A stretch of 5,171 nucleotides of DNA from Methanoregula sp. (GCA_003157895.1 PMKW01000032.1:1-5171), one strand, 5' to 3'; positions 1-5,111 are shown, numbered from the stretch's first letter. Translations and numbers: made by a program. The notes: generated by a model from the sequence alone, not told the origin.

Positions 1-16
1 ATATAAAAGGTTTCCG
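1..16 (-). promoter_or_regulatory. Archaeal BRE/TATA promoter directed out of the left edge
   Basis: Read on the minus strand, this stretch gives GGAAACC followed by TTTTATAT, close to the archaeal arrangement of a purine-rich BRE (consensus near CGAAA), two bases, then a TATA box. The start of transcription would fall roughly 25 bases further left, outside the window, so the gene it serves cannot be seen. The plus strand also reads as a TATA-like ATATAAAAG, but no gene follows on that side. Confidence 0.45.
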
Positions 17-224
17 TCGAAAGCCCGTCGATATCCGGATTTTTACCACTTATTTAAGGTTTTTTTGGTCATTGTGCCACACTATTCACTCCGATTAAAA
101 ACCCTAATACTATGTCCCGTTTGTCAATATTCCCACGTTATTCTGGCTGAATGCGTGGGGGAGCGGTTTGGTGCACCGGATGTGTAAGCGCAGTCCGCGG
201 GGAGTATTTTTAAGGAATTTGCCG

Positions 225-498
225 GGGGTGCGGCAGGATCACCCCAGATTCTTGACTGGCTGTATACTGAATGGGACAGTGCGGGTGAGGGAAAGAGGCA
301 TAGTTAGCCGTCCGGGCTGAACACGAGGGGGAACGTCCCCTATTGGGGGACTCATTCTTGCAGGCTTAGGGTTACTTCAAATTGTTCGCCGGACTCAAGT
401 CCGTCATCAGAATCCGCGGTACGGCGGGATTGTGTTGAATTTATTGGAGATTGCCCCCTTCAGGCAGACAAGTGTGGCTGACTTAGTCCTTGAAGTAA
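225..498. other. Cluster of short hairpins, possible structured RNA
   Basis: Five pairings can be read directly. They are 225-230 with 240-245 (6 bp, 9-base loop); 335-340 with 346-351 (6 bp, 5-base loop); 390-394 with 399-403 (5 bp, TCAA loop); 411-417 with 424-431 (7 bp with one bulged G); and a long-range pairing of 372-380 with 490-498 (9 bp) that encloses the previous two. The enclosing stem plus two internal hairpins would give a multibranch fold of about 127 bases. No match to a known RNA family is recognised, and short inverted repeats are common by chance, so this is only a candidate. The strand is undetermined. Confidence 0.2.
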
Positions 499-804
499 TC
501 TTATAATCTGCGTCGTGGTTCCATTGCACCTATACCCGGTTCATATCGGTTGCTTCTGTGTTAACAGTGAAAAGCAATATAACCAACCGGACAACCCCTT
601 GCCTGCCAAGATCTTCCTGCAGGATTCCCTATGAGCGTGGTTCCGGAGGTCCTGTTTACCAAAAGAAAACCCTATACGTTCCGACATGCTGGAGGTTATC
701 CCCGAATTCTTACATGCTCCCCGCTACGAGACCCTCGGGAAATGTCCGTAACACAATCAGGGAGATCTCCCACTTAGATACACTTGAAGGATGACGGTAA
801 TACT

Positions 805-824
805 GAAAAATACAGCGAGAAAAT
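805..824 (-). terminator. T-rich terminator of the adenylating enzyme gene
   Basis: On the minus strand, two T-rich tracts (TATTTTC and TATTTTTC) lie about 50-70 bases past the stop codon at 875. Oligo-T tracts without a strong hairpin are the usual archaeal intrinsic termination signal. A GC-rich dyad (869-873 with 880-884) that spans the stop codon lies just upstream and could contribute. Confidence 0.45.
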
Positions 825-874
825 ACCAAGTCCAAAGTCGGTCAACCCGTTATCAGCCGGGTGCCGGCGCCGGA

Positions 875-2239
875 TCATACCGGCTCCCTGCGGTCGACAA
901 GCCGTTTCGGACGCCCTTTCAGGGAATGGAGTTCGAGTCCTCCCGGTCCCGTGAAGTTGAGGAGAATTTTCAAGTTACCGTCATGGTACTGATCGGCAAG
1001 GCCGAGCTTGTTCTTCAGGAAGCGCCCGGTAAGTTGATCCTCCACGAGCCTCCGGTCGCACCGGTCGGGATTCAGACATTCCACGCTGATACGGAGGATC
1101 ACTTGATCTGGTGTTTCTCCTTCGTAAATGAATGCCTCGTATTCCCCGGTGAGGTACTCCATGTTTTCAGATTGGAAAACTCCCGCTTCGATATCTATCC
1201 GGTTCAGGGAACTTCCGAAAATCCAAGCGGTTTCTGCCTCCCGCTGTGGATTATAGATCCTCATATGCGTCCTTCCGCATCCGCAACGTTCCCGGGAAAT
1301 AACAAGCGTTGTATCCTCAGTATCGTAGTTGAGGAGAAGCATCCCGCTCTTTCCGCCAACCGGAAGAAGGGTGGTAAGTACGCCCCTGCCACACTCTCCG
1401 TCATTCACAAATCCCTGCATCCGGGGATCATATACATCCAGATGTACAAGATCCTCAGGTACATGCAATCCATTAAGCTCCGTACATTCACCACACATCG
1501 TACCCTCAGTACTGCCATAGGTGTTATACACGGGACAGCTCCACTGGTCTGCAAGATACTTTCGGGATTCATCGGCAAAACTCTCCCCTCCTACCACCAG
1601 TTTGTCAATGGCGATATCTTCAGGTTTTACCCCCTCTGCTTTCAGGCGTCGTACAAGCCGGAGGAGCTTGAAAACGCTCCCTACGATGGAAGTGGGCCGG
1701 TAATTTCTGAGGATCCGGGAATCAAAGGAGCACTTACCGATTGGAATAATTCCCATCCCGATCCGCTGTGCGGCAATCGTCATCGTATTTGCGCCAACAT
1801 TCATTCCGTAGGAGGCACAGACTACGATCCGATCTTTGCTGGTGAAGCCCTGCGAAACAAAACTACGGCAGTACTTCTCCGCATACCGTTTCCAGTCATC
1901 CCATGTCAGGAAAAAGCCTTTGGGCGTCCCGCTCGTTCCACTCGTCTCCTGGATCGAGAAAACATTGGACCAGTCCGTTGAGAGGAACTCGAATTCGGTT
2001 GTGGCAGGCGGCTGGTGTTCCCGTATTGTTTTACCTGAAATAAGGGGAAGGCCGAGCAGGTCCTCATGGACGCGGATCTCTTTTGGATCAATCCTATTTT
2101 CCTGGAACCAATGGCGATAAAAAGGGGAGTGATTTGCTGCGTACTGTACCGTGTACCTGACCCGTTCATCGATAAGGGCATCGAGATCGTTACGTACCAT
2201 GGTCTCAATATCTGGAGAGAAGCAGGTTCCTGACGGCAT
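875..2239 (-). CDS. ftsA: Coenzyme F390 synthetase-like adenylate-forming enzyme (PaaK family)
   Basis: The 454-residue protein belongs to the phenylacetate-CoA-ligase-like branch of adenylate-forming enzymes. Visible motifs in order are the ATP-binding loop TSGTSGTPKG (99-108), GGES (217-220), the adenine/substrate motif YNTYGSTEG (238-246), the YDTED ribose-binding motif (305-309), ERCGCGR (317-323) and the C-terminal lysine segment KGRPKRLVDRR (441-451), with K441 a candidate catalytic lysine. Cysteines near 249/252 and 319/321 with the GLH of 257-259 resemble the zinc site of PaaK-type enzymes. The N-terminal pattern (SPDIETM, then LIDERVRYTV, then SPFYRHWF) is what I associate with methanogen F390 synthetases, which transfer AMP or GMP to the 8-hydroxyl of F420 during oxidative upset. 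The alternative is an aryl-CoA ligase, since this name is often given to such ligases. No ribosome binding site precedes the ATG, and a TATA element about 26 bases upstream suggests a leaderless or nearly leaderless message. The gene is divergent from the radical SAM gene. Confidence 0.7.
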   Translation of the reverse strand: MPSGTCFSPDIETMVRNDLDALIDERVRYTVQYAANHSPFYRHWFQENRIDPKEIRVHEDLLGLPLISGKTIREHQPPATTEFEFLSTDWSNVFSIQETSGTSGTPKGFFLTWDDWKRYAEKYCRSFVSQGFTSKDRIVVCASYGMNVGANTMTIAAQRIGMGIIPIGKCSFDSRILRNYRPTSIVGSVFKLLRLVRRLKAEGVKPEDIAIDKLVVGGESFADESRKYLADQWSCPVYNTYGSTEGTMCGECTELNGLHVPEDLVHLDVYDPRMQGFVNDGECGRGVLTTLLPVGGKSGMLLLNYDTEDTTLVISRERCGCGRTHMRIYNPQREAETAWIFGSSLNRIDIEAGVFQSENMEYLTGEYEAFIYEGETPDQVILRISVECLNPDRCDRRLVEDQLTGRFLKNKLGLADQYHDGNLKILLNFTGPGGLELHSLKGRPKRLVDRREPV

Positions 2240-2261
2240 ACCAGAGAATTACCGAGGAATT

Positions 2262-2271
2262 GTTTATAGAT
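2262..2271. promoter_or_regulatory. Shared TATA-like element between divergent genes
   Basis: The plus strand reads TTTATAGA (2263-2270) and the minus strand reads ATCTATAAAC. In the minus direction it lies about 26 bases before the ATG of the adenylating enzyme, the right spacing for a start of transcription at or next to the ATG. In the plus direction it would start RNA near 2290, giving a leader of about 90 bases before the radical SAM start. Which direction is used cannot be decided from sequence alone. Confidence 0.4.
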
Positions 2272-2312
2272 TACTACGTGTCCACCGGGATCTGTACTTC
2301 TTCCTGCTGACG

Positions 2313-2369
2313 ATGACTGATAAAGCCCCTGCAGCAGCTGCAATTATTATCGTCTGTGAAACCCTATAA
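2313..2369 (+). CDS. Very short ORF (18 aa) just upstream of the radical SAM gene
   Basis: An ATG-start frame encodes MTDKAPAAAAIIIVCETL and ends 14 bases before the radical SAM start codon. It has a short polar head, an alanine run, an Ile/Val run and a single cysteine near the C-terminus. No ribosome binding site is visible before the ATG, and the same frame is open further upstream to 2151 across the adenylating gene, so the ORF may be accidental. It would be transcribed only if the plus-strand promoter lies upstream of 2313, for example at 2263. It could be a leader peptide, a modified-peptide precursor or noise; I favour noise without conservation data. Confidence 0.12.
   Translation: MTDKAPAAAAIIIVCETL
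2330..2342. promoter_or_regulatory. Perfect 13-bp dyad, operator-like
   Basis: TGCAGC and GCTGCA are exact reverse complements around a single central A. The dyad sits directly upstream of an AT-rich TATA-like stretch (ATTATTAT, 2343-2350) that could place a start of transcription near 2372, just before the radical SAM ATG. The position suits a repressor or activator site, but the same bases encode the alanine run of the 18-codon ORF, and alanine codons readily create such symmetry. Confidence 0.25.
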
Positions 2370-2383
2370 GTACAGGTATTTCC

Positions 2384-3508
2384 ATGTACTTCCACCTCAT
2401 CCTCACCGATAACTGTAACCTTTGCTGCAGCTACTGCCGGGCAAAGGCCTTCGAGAATCTCGTGGAGGATGAGGGAGAGTGTTCCCTAATCATTGACGAG
2501 AGCCTGCCCGTTGAACTGGACTATGACCTGAATGTGCTGTATGATTTTCTGATAAAAGATCCCTCCCCCACACTTACATTCTATGGGGGGGAGCCCCTCC
2601 TCCGCGCAGACCTGATCGAGAAGATCGTCCGGGAGGCACCGGTACGGCGGTTCATGATGCAGACCAACGGAATTCTGCTGGACCGGCTCCCCGCGGAGAT
2701 TGTCAACCGGTTTGTTACCATCCTTGTCTCCCTTGATGGCAGACGGGAACTTACCGATGCAAACAGGGGTGCCGGCGTCTATAACCGGGTAATGGAAAAT
2801 ATCCGGAAAATCCGTGCACAAGGGTATACCGGGGAACTGATCGCCCGCTTGACAGTAACGGAGAGAACAGATATTGTCGAAGCGGTTCACTACCTTGCAT
2901 CCAACTCGGATTACTCTTTCTCCTCCATCCACTGGCAGGTTGACGCAAATTTTACAGGTGATTTTCCTCTTCGCAGGTTCGGGGAGTGGGCGCATGATTC
3001 CTATAATCCGGGTATACGGATGCTTGTTAATGACTGGGTAGACCAGATGAAATCAGTGGGAAAAGTACTGCGATGGTACCCGTTTCTGGATCCGATGGAG
3101 GATCTACTGAGGGGAAGGGAGAGCCGGCTCCGGTGCGGGTCCGGGTATGCCAATTATAGTATCATGACGGACGGAAGCATCGGGCCCTGCCCGGTCATGA
3201 TCGGCATGAGCCAATACTATGTCGGGCATATCTCCCGGTCGCATCCGCTGGAGCTAGATCCTGTCCCTGTCCGCGGTGAATGTACTGACTGTAGGATCCG
3301 GACGTTCTGCGGGGGCCGTTGTCTCTACTCAAACATAACGCAGCCATGGGGGATTGCTGAACGCAGGCTTGTCTGTGGTACTGTAAAGAATCTCCGCAAT
3401 GCACTTATTACAGCACTCCCACGCGTCCGGACACTCATAGACCAAGGTATCATCACACCGGGGGATTTCGCGCACGAGAAGTTCAATGGCTGCGAGATCA
3501 TACCCTAG
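2384..3508 (+). CDS. Radical SAM/SPASM enzyme, putative peptide- or protein-modifying
   Basis: The 374-residue protein starts with the radical SAM cluster motif C11-x3-C15-x2-C18 (CNLCCSYC) only ten residues from the N-terminus, followed by YGGEP (67-71), the SAM-contacting GGE motif. The C-terminal half carries a full SPASM domain: C251-x12-G-x4-C269, then C300-x2-C303-x5-C309-x3-C313, then C331, which should hold two auxiliary 4Fe-4S clusters. SPASM enzymes mature ribosomal peptides or oxidise protein side chains (PqqE, AlbA, anaerobic sulfatase-maturating types). The very short N-terminus and overall length resemble the archaeal group I recall as TIGR04084 (AF1577-type putative peptide-modifying enzymes), whose substrate I do not know. 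There is no N-terminal leader-binding (RRE) domain. The ATG is fixed by the nearby cysteine motif and has a partial ribosome site, AGGT, six bases upstream. It is divergent from the F390-synthetase-like gene and followed by two small Cys-containing genes on the same strand. Confidence 0.85.
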   Translation: MYFHLILTDNCNLCCSYCRAKAFENLVEDEGECSLIIDESLPVELDYDLNVLYDFLIKDPSPTLTFYGGEPLLRADLIEKIVREAPVRRFMMQTNGILLDRLPAEIVNRFVTILVSLDGRRELTDANRGAGVYNRVMENIRKIRAQGYTGELIARLTVTERTDIVEAVHYLASNSDYSFSSIHWQVDANFTGDFPLRRFGEWAHDSYNPGIRMLVNDWVDQMKSVGKVLRWYPFLDPMEDLLRGRESRLRCGSGYANYSIMTDGSIGPCPVMIGMSQYYVGHISRSHPLELDPVPVRGECTDCRIRTFCGGRCLYSNITQPWGIAERRLVCGTVKNLRNALITALPRVRTLIDQGIITPGDFAHEKFNGCEIIP

Positions 3509-3518
3509 AAATGCTGGG

Positions 3519-3536
3519 GATTATCCGACGATAATC
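3519..3536 (+). terminator. Perfect 7-bp hairpin after the radical SAM gene
   Basis: GATTATC and GATAATC pair exactly around a CGAC loop, beginning 10 bases past the stop codon. No long T tract follows, so it is not a textbook terminator. It could act as a 3' end or stability element, or be a protein-binding dyad ahead of the next promoter. Confidence 0.4.
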
Positions 3537-3555
3537 TGCTATATTCAGGGAGATG

Positions 3556-3565
3556 TATTTATACT
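3556..3565 (+). promoter_or_regulatory. TATA promoter of the small zinc-ribbon gene
   Basis: TATTTATACT contains a TATA-like core (TTTATACT, 3558-3565) preceded by a purine-rich GGGAGATG stretch that could serve as BRE. A start of transcription about 25 bases downstream, near 3587, would leave a leader of about 14 bases before the ATG at 3601. A second AT-rich element, TTGTATATATG (3577-3587), is too close to the ATG to be the main TATA box unless translation starts at the internal ATG at 3613. Confidence 0.5.
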
Positions 3566-3600
3566 GAACCGTTAATTGTATATATGCAGATTAAAACTGC

Positions 3601-3780
3601 ATGAGTAATACAATGGAAAGAAAGAGTTTTGGTGGCCCGAGAAACTTCGGTCCCAGAGAAATGACAAAAACAGTCTGCTCAGACTGTGGCAAAGAGTGCG
3701 AAGTCCCCTTCAAACCAACTGAAGGGAGGCCGGTCTACTGTAGGGACTGCCTGCCCAAGCACCGGAAACCCCGGTTCTAA
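3601..3780 (+). CDS. Mini zinc-ribbon protein with a CxxC-x17-CxxC domain
   Basis: The 59-residue protein has C26-S-D-C29, exactly 17 residues, then C47-R-D-C50, which is the defining spacing of the CxxC-x17-CxxC domain (TIGR04272 as I recall it) found in methanogens and some bacteria. The four cysteines should bind one zinc ion. A fifth cysteine, C33, lies between them. The N-terminus is Gly/Arg/Phe-rich (SFGGPRNFGPRE) and the C-terminus basic (KHRKPRF), so nucleic-acid binding is a reasonable inference, but no function is established. The gene has its own TATA box and a T-rich tract after the stop. No ribosome site is visible, and the ATG at 3613 is an alternative start that would remove four residues. 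Confidence 0.85.
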   Translation: MSNTMERKSFGGPRNFGPREMTKTVCSDCGKECEVPFKPTEGRPVYCRDCLPKHRKPRF

Positions 3781-3787
3781 TCTCATA

Positions 3788-3803
3788 ATTTTTCTTCTTT
3801 TTC
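3788..3803 (+). terminator. T-rich terminator after the zinc-ribbon gene
   Basis: The stretch TTTTTCTTCTTTTTC starts about 9 bases past the stop codon and has no strong hairpin before it, as expected for archaeal oligo-T termination. It argues that the zinc-ribbon gene is transcribed alone and that the next gene has its own promoter. Confidence 0.6.
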
Positions 3804-3841
3804 AGGTTTCTTCCGGTACAATTTTTTCCGATTCCCGTGAG

Positions 3842-3850
3842 GTTTATTCA
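3842..3850 (+). promoter_or_regulatory. Possible TATA element for the 77-residue gene
   Basis: GTTTATTCA, preceded by the purine-rich GTGAG, lies about 45 bases before the ATG at 3890 and would place the start of transcription near 3870, giving a 20-base leader. The match to the TATA consensus is moderate. Confidence 0.3.
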
Positions 3851-3889
3851 GGCATAAACTCAAAATACCGGTCTGCTAATACTTCCGGC

Positions 3890-4123
3890 ATGGCTGGATC
3901 ATGGAAAGAGGCACGGGAATGCGCAGTCAGGGAGGGACTCCCCCAAGTTTATCACGACTGCGATGACCAGATATTCGGAGCGTGCGGGCAAGGGGAGCAA
4001 CAGGGCACGTTCAAAGGCGGGATTTTTATTGAACACCGCTGTATCTGTATGCCGGCAAACCTGAGTGCAGAAGAACTCGATGCCAAGGAAAGGAAATTTC
4101 TTGAGGAAAACCCGGGCTGGTAA
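3890..4123 (+). CDS. Hypothetical 77-residue protein with five cysteines
   Basis: I do not recognise this family. The protein is soluble and mixed in charge, with cysteines at 11, 24, 32, 51 and 53. C24 sits in HDCDD, C51 and C53 in HRCICMP, and histidines at 22 and 49 are next to them, so metal binding or disulfide formation is possible. The C-terminus (about 59-75) is a charged segment likely to be helical. The same frame is open upstream to 3686, but that part overlaps the zinc-ribbon gene and a T-rich terminator and has poor protein character, so the ATG at 3890 is preferred. No clear ribosome site precedes it. The gene ends 18 bases from the convergent membrane-protein gene. It may be a small regulatory or metal-binding protein. 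It is near the radical SAM gene but separated from it by a terminator, so a functional link is only a guess. Confidence 0.65.
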   Translation: MAGSWKEARECAVREGLPQVYHDCDDQIFGACGQGEQQGTFKGGIFIEHRCICMPANLSAEELDAKERKFLEENPGW

Positions 4124-4141
4124 CTCCGGTTGTCAACATAA

Positions 4142-4741
4142 TTATTTCTTTTTTATTTCCTGACGGAACCGGTGAATAATATCGTAGAGCATCATGCGGA
4201 ATTCCGCACCGATCTCCTCCCACGATTTGGAGTCCAATTCCGGTTGCTCCGTTTCTTCAAAGGATTCCTGATGAATAACCTTTGCACCGTTCTCGGCGTC
4301 CAGATTCGGTTGCCACCAGAGTCGACGCATGATCTCAAAGTATCCGGTAGCAAGAACAATAAGAAATACGAGCGGCACAACAAGGAATGCAAGCACCCAG
4401 AAGAATTGGTAAAGATTGGTTTTAAAGTATTGATCTATCCACTGGAAGACACTGAGAATAAACGCGATGCAGAAAACGCTGCCAAATGCTCTGATGATCG
4501 GTGCAGGTAGGTTGAGCGGGAACGGGAACGCCCCGAAGAGGTCTGCAACAAGCAGGATGACTCCGATAAGAATCAGTAGCCAGAAATTTTCATTGATGAA
4601 ATTCACACCCGAATGATAGACCGGGCTTGCTACATAGTATGTCAAGATATTGGCAAGGACCACAACGATAAGGAAACAGATGATCCCTATCATCCGCGAT
4701 ACAAACACCCAGCCCAATGATCTGTTCCGGTACCGGTCCAT
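4142..4741 (-). CDS. Four-helix membrane protein of unknown function
   Basis: The 199-residue protein has four hydrophobic segments at about 12-36, 53-75, 82-103 and 112-134, then a cytoplasm-like tail of 65 residues. The N-terminus is positive (MDRYRNR) and the loop after helix four is basic (RR with WW at 139-143), which places both ends inside by the positive-inside rule. The tail has an acidic linker (about 147-178) and a final charged helix ending in EIKKK. I recognise no catalytic or transport motif; it may be a methanogen-restricted membrane protein. The ATG is well supported by a GAGG ribosome site seven bases upstream and a TATA element at 4781-4790. The coding sequence runs to within 18 bases of the convergent 77-residue gene. 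Confidence 0.85.
   Translation of the reverse strand: MDRYRNRSLGWVFVSRMIGIICFLIVVVLANILTYYVASPVYHSGVNFINENFWLLILIGVILLVADLFGAFPFPLNLPAPIIRAFGSVFCIAFILSVFQWIDQYFKTNLYQFFWVLAFLVVPLVFLIVLATGYFEIMRRLWWQPNLDAENGAKVIHQESFEETEQPELDSKSWEEIGAEFRMMLYDIIHRFRQEIKKK
4145..4158 (+). terminator. T-rich terminator of the 77-residue gene, inside the opposing gene
   Basis: TTTCTTTTTTATTT on the plus strand follows the stop codon at 4121-4123 by about 20 bases. The same bases encode the final lysines of the convergent membrane protein, so the tract has two readings. Confidence 0.45.
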
Positions 4742-4780
4742 AGTCCTGCCTCAAAAATGCTATACAGGATTTGACGGTCG

Positions 4781-4790
4781 TGTTAAATAG
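4781..4790 (-). promoter_or_regulatory. TATA promoter of the membrane-protein gene
   Basis: The minus strand reads CTATTTAACA, with the purine-rich AAAGAAGG immediately upstream as a possible BRE. A start of transcription 25 bases on, near 4760, would leave a 20-base leader that includes the GAGG ribosome site. Confidence 0.55.
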
Positions 4791-4814
4791 CCTTCTTTTA
4801 TCCCATTCAAGCAC

Positions 4815-4853
4815 AACCTGTAAAATCCCACCGCATAATCATCTTTACAGGTT
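4815..4853. repeat. Perfect 10-bp inverted repeat
   Basis: AACCTGTAAA (4815-4824) and TTTACAGGTT (4844-4853) are exact reverse complements separated by 19 bases. The repeat lies 25 bases upstream of the TATA element of the membrane-protein gene. Arms centred about 29 bases apart, close to three helical turns, suit a pair of regulator half-sites; as RNA it would be a stem with a 19-base loop. No T tract follows, so a terminator is unlikely. Confidence 0.5.
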
Positions 4854-4917
4854 AATTACAAACGATACTAGCTCTCCGTCCTCTACCAGCAGGCAAGTAT
4901 ACCTATTCTGACGGGGG

Positions 4918-5064
4918 ATGATAGGGATCCATCTCGCATCAAGGGGACAACTCCTCGTTGTCATTATAGCAAATCTGATTAGTGGCTTAATCCTTTCTGG
5001 GGGAAGCAATTCATTTTTTATTTCCCCGTCGCTTGCTGCACAAGGGGAAGTAAAAAGAAAATAG
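4918..5064 (+). CDS. Doubtful 48-residue ORF with one hydrophobic segment
   Basis: An ATG frame encodes 48 residues with a hydrophobic stretch LLVVIIANLISGLIL at about 12-26 and a basic C-terminus (EVKRK). A G5 run touches the ATG, too close for a normal ribosome site, and a stop codon lies two codons upstream. The hydrophobic stretch could be a single-pass membrane peptide or a fragment of a decayed permease; I cannot name the family. A TTAATTA element at 4852-4858 could drive it, but support is weak. Confidence 0.2.
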   Translation: MIGIHLASRGQLLVVIIANLISGLILSGGSNSFFISPSLAAQGEVKRK

Positions 5065-5111
5065 GGTAAAGTGCTTATAAAACCCCAAAACTAAATTTTG
5101 CAATACGAAGT

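Larger units (their letters stand above)
1..874. other. Gene-poor region with no convincing CDS
   Basis: No reading frame here has both a credible start and recognisable protein character. The first 130 bases are AT-rich and include TATA-like stretches near 50-58 and a T run at 60-66. From about 150 the base composition becomes more GC-rich and several short hairpins appear. Two open stretches without credible starts are noted: frame 188-305, and frame 494-751 interrupted by a TGA at 632-634. A 78-codon GTG-start frame at 558-794 has no ribosome binding site and an unconvincing composition. I see no tRNA, rRNA, CRISPR array or transposase. The region may be the remains of a decayed gene, a structured RNA, or plain spacer. 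Confidence 0.55.

Noticed and set aside
151..213. 20-codon ORF with a WCTGC motif
   Set aside because: It is too short, has no ribosome site, and shows no sign of conservation or context; a CxxC can arise by chance.
288..370. Resemblance to RNase P RNA conserved motifs (GAGGGAAAG and GCAGGCTTAG)
   Set aside because: The motifs are imperfect, too close together for the full RNA, and other universally conserved elements are absent.
632..634. In-frame TGA read as selenocysteine
   Set aside because: Selenocysteine use is not expected in this group of methanogens and no selenoprotein family or SECIS element is recognisable; a decayed frame is simpler.
558..794. 78-codon plus-strand ORF with GTG start
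   Set aside because: It has no ribosome site, an atypical composition, and competes with a more protein-like neighbouring frame.
791..1981. Long plus-strand ORF of 396 codons
   Set aside because: It lies antisense to the adenylating enzyme, whose family motifs are unmistakable on the other strand, and its own translation has no recognisable domain.
1906..2343. 145-codon minus-strand ORF overlapping the start of the adenylating gene
   Set aside because: It is a different frame of the same strand, with a low-complexity Ser/Arg composition and no family features.
2486..2995. 169-codon minus-strand ORF inside the radical SAM gene
   Set aside because: It is a shadow of the plus-strand gene, which carries all expected cysteine motifs.
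3686..3889. N-terminal extension of the 77-residue protein
   Set aside because: It overlaps the zinc-ribbon gene and runs through its T-rich terminator; the protein character begins at the ATG at 3890.
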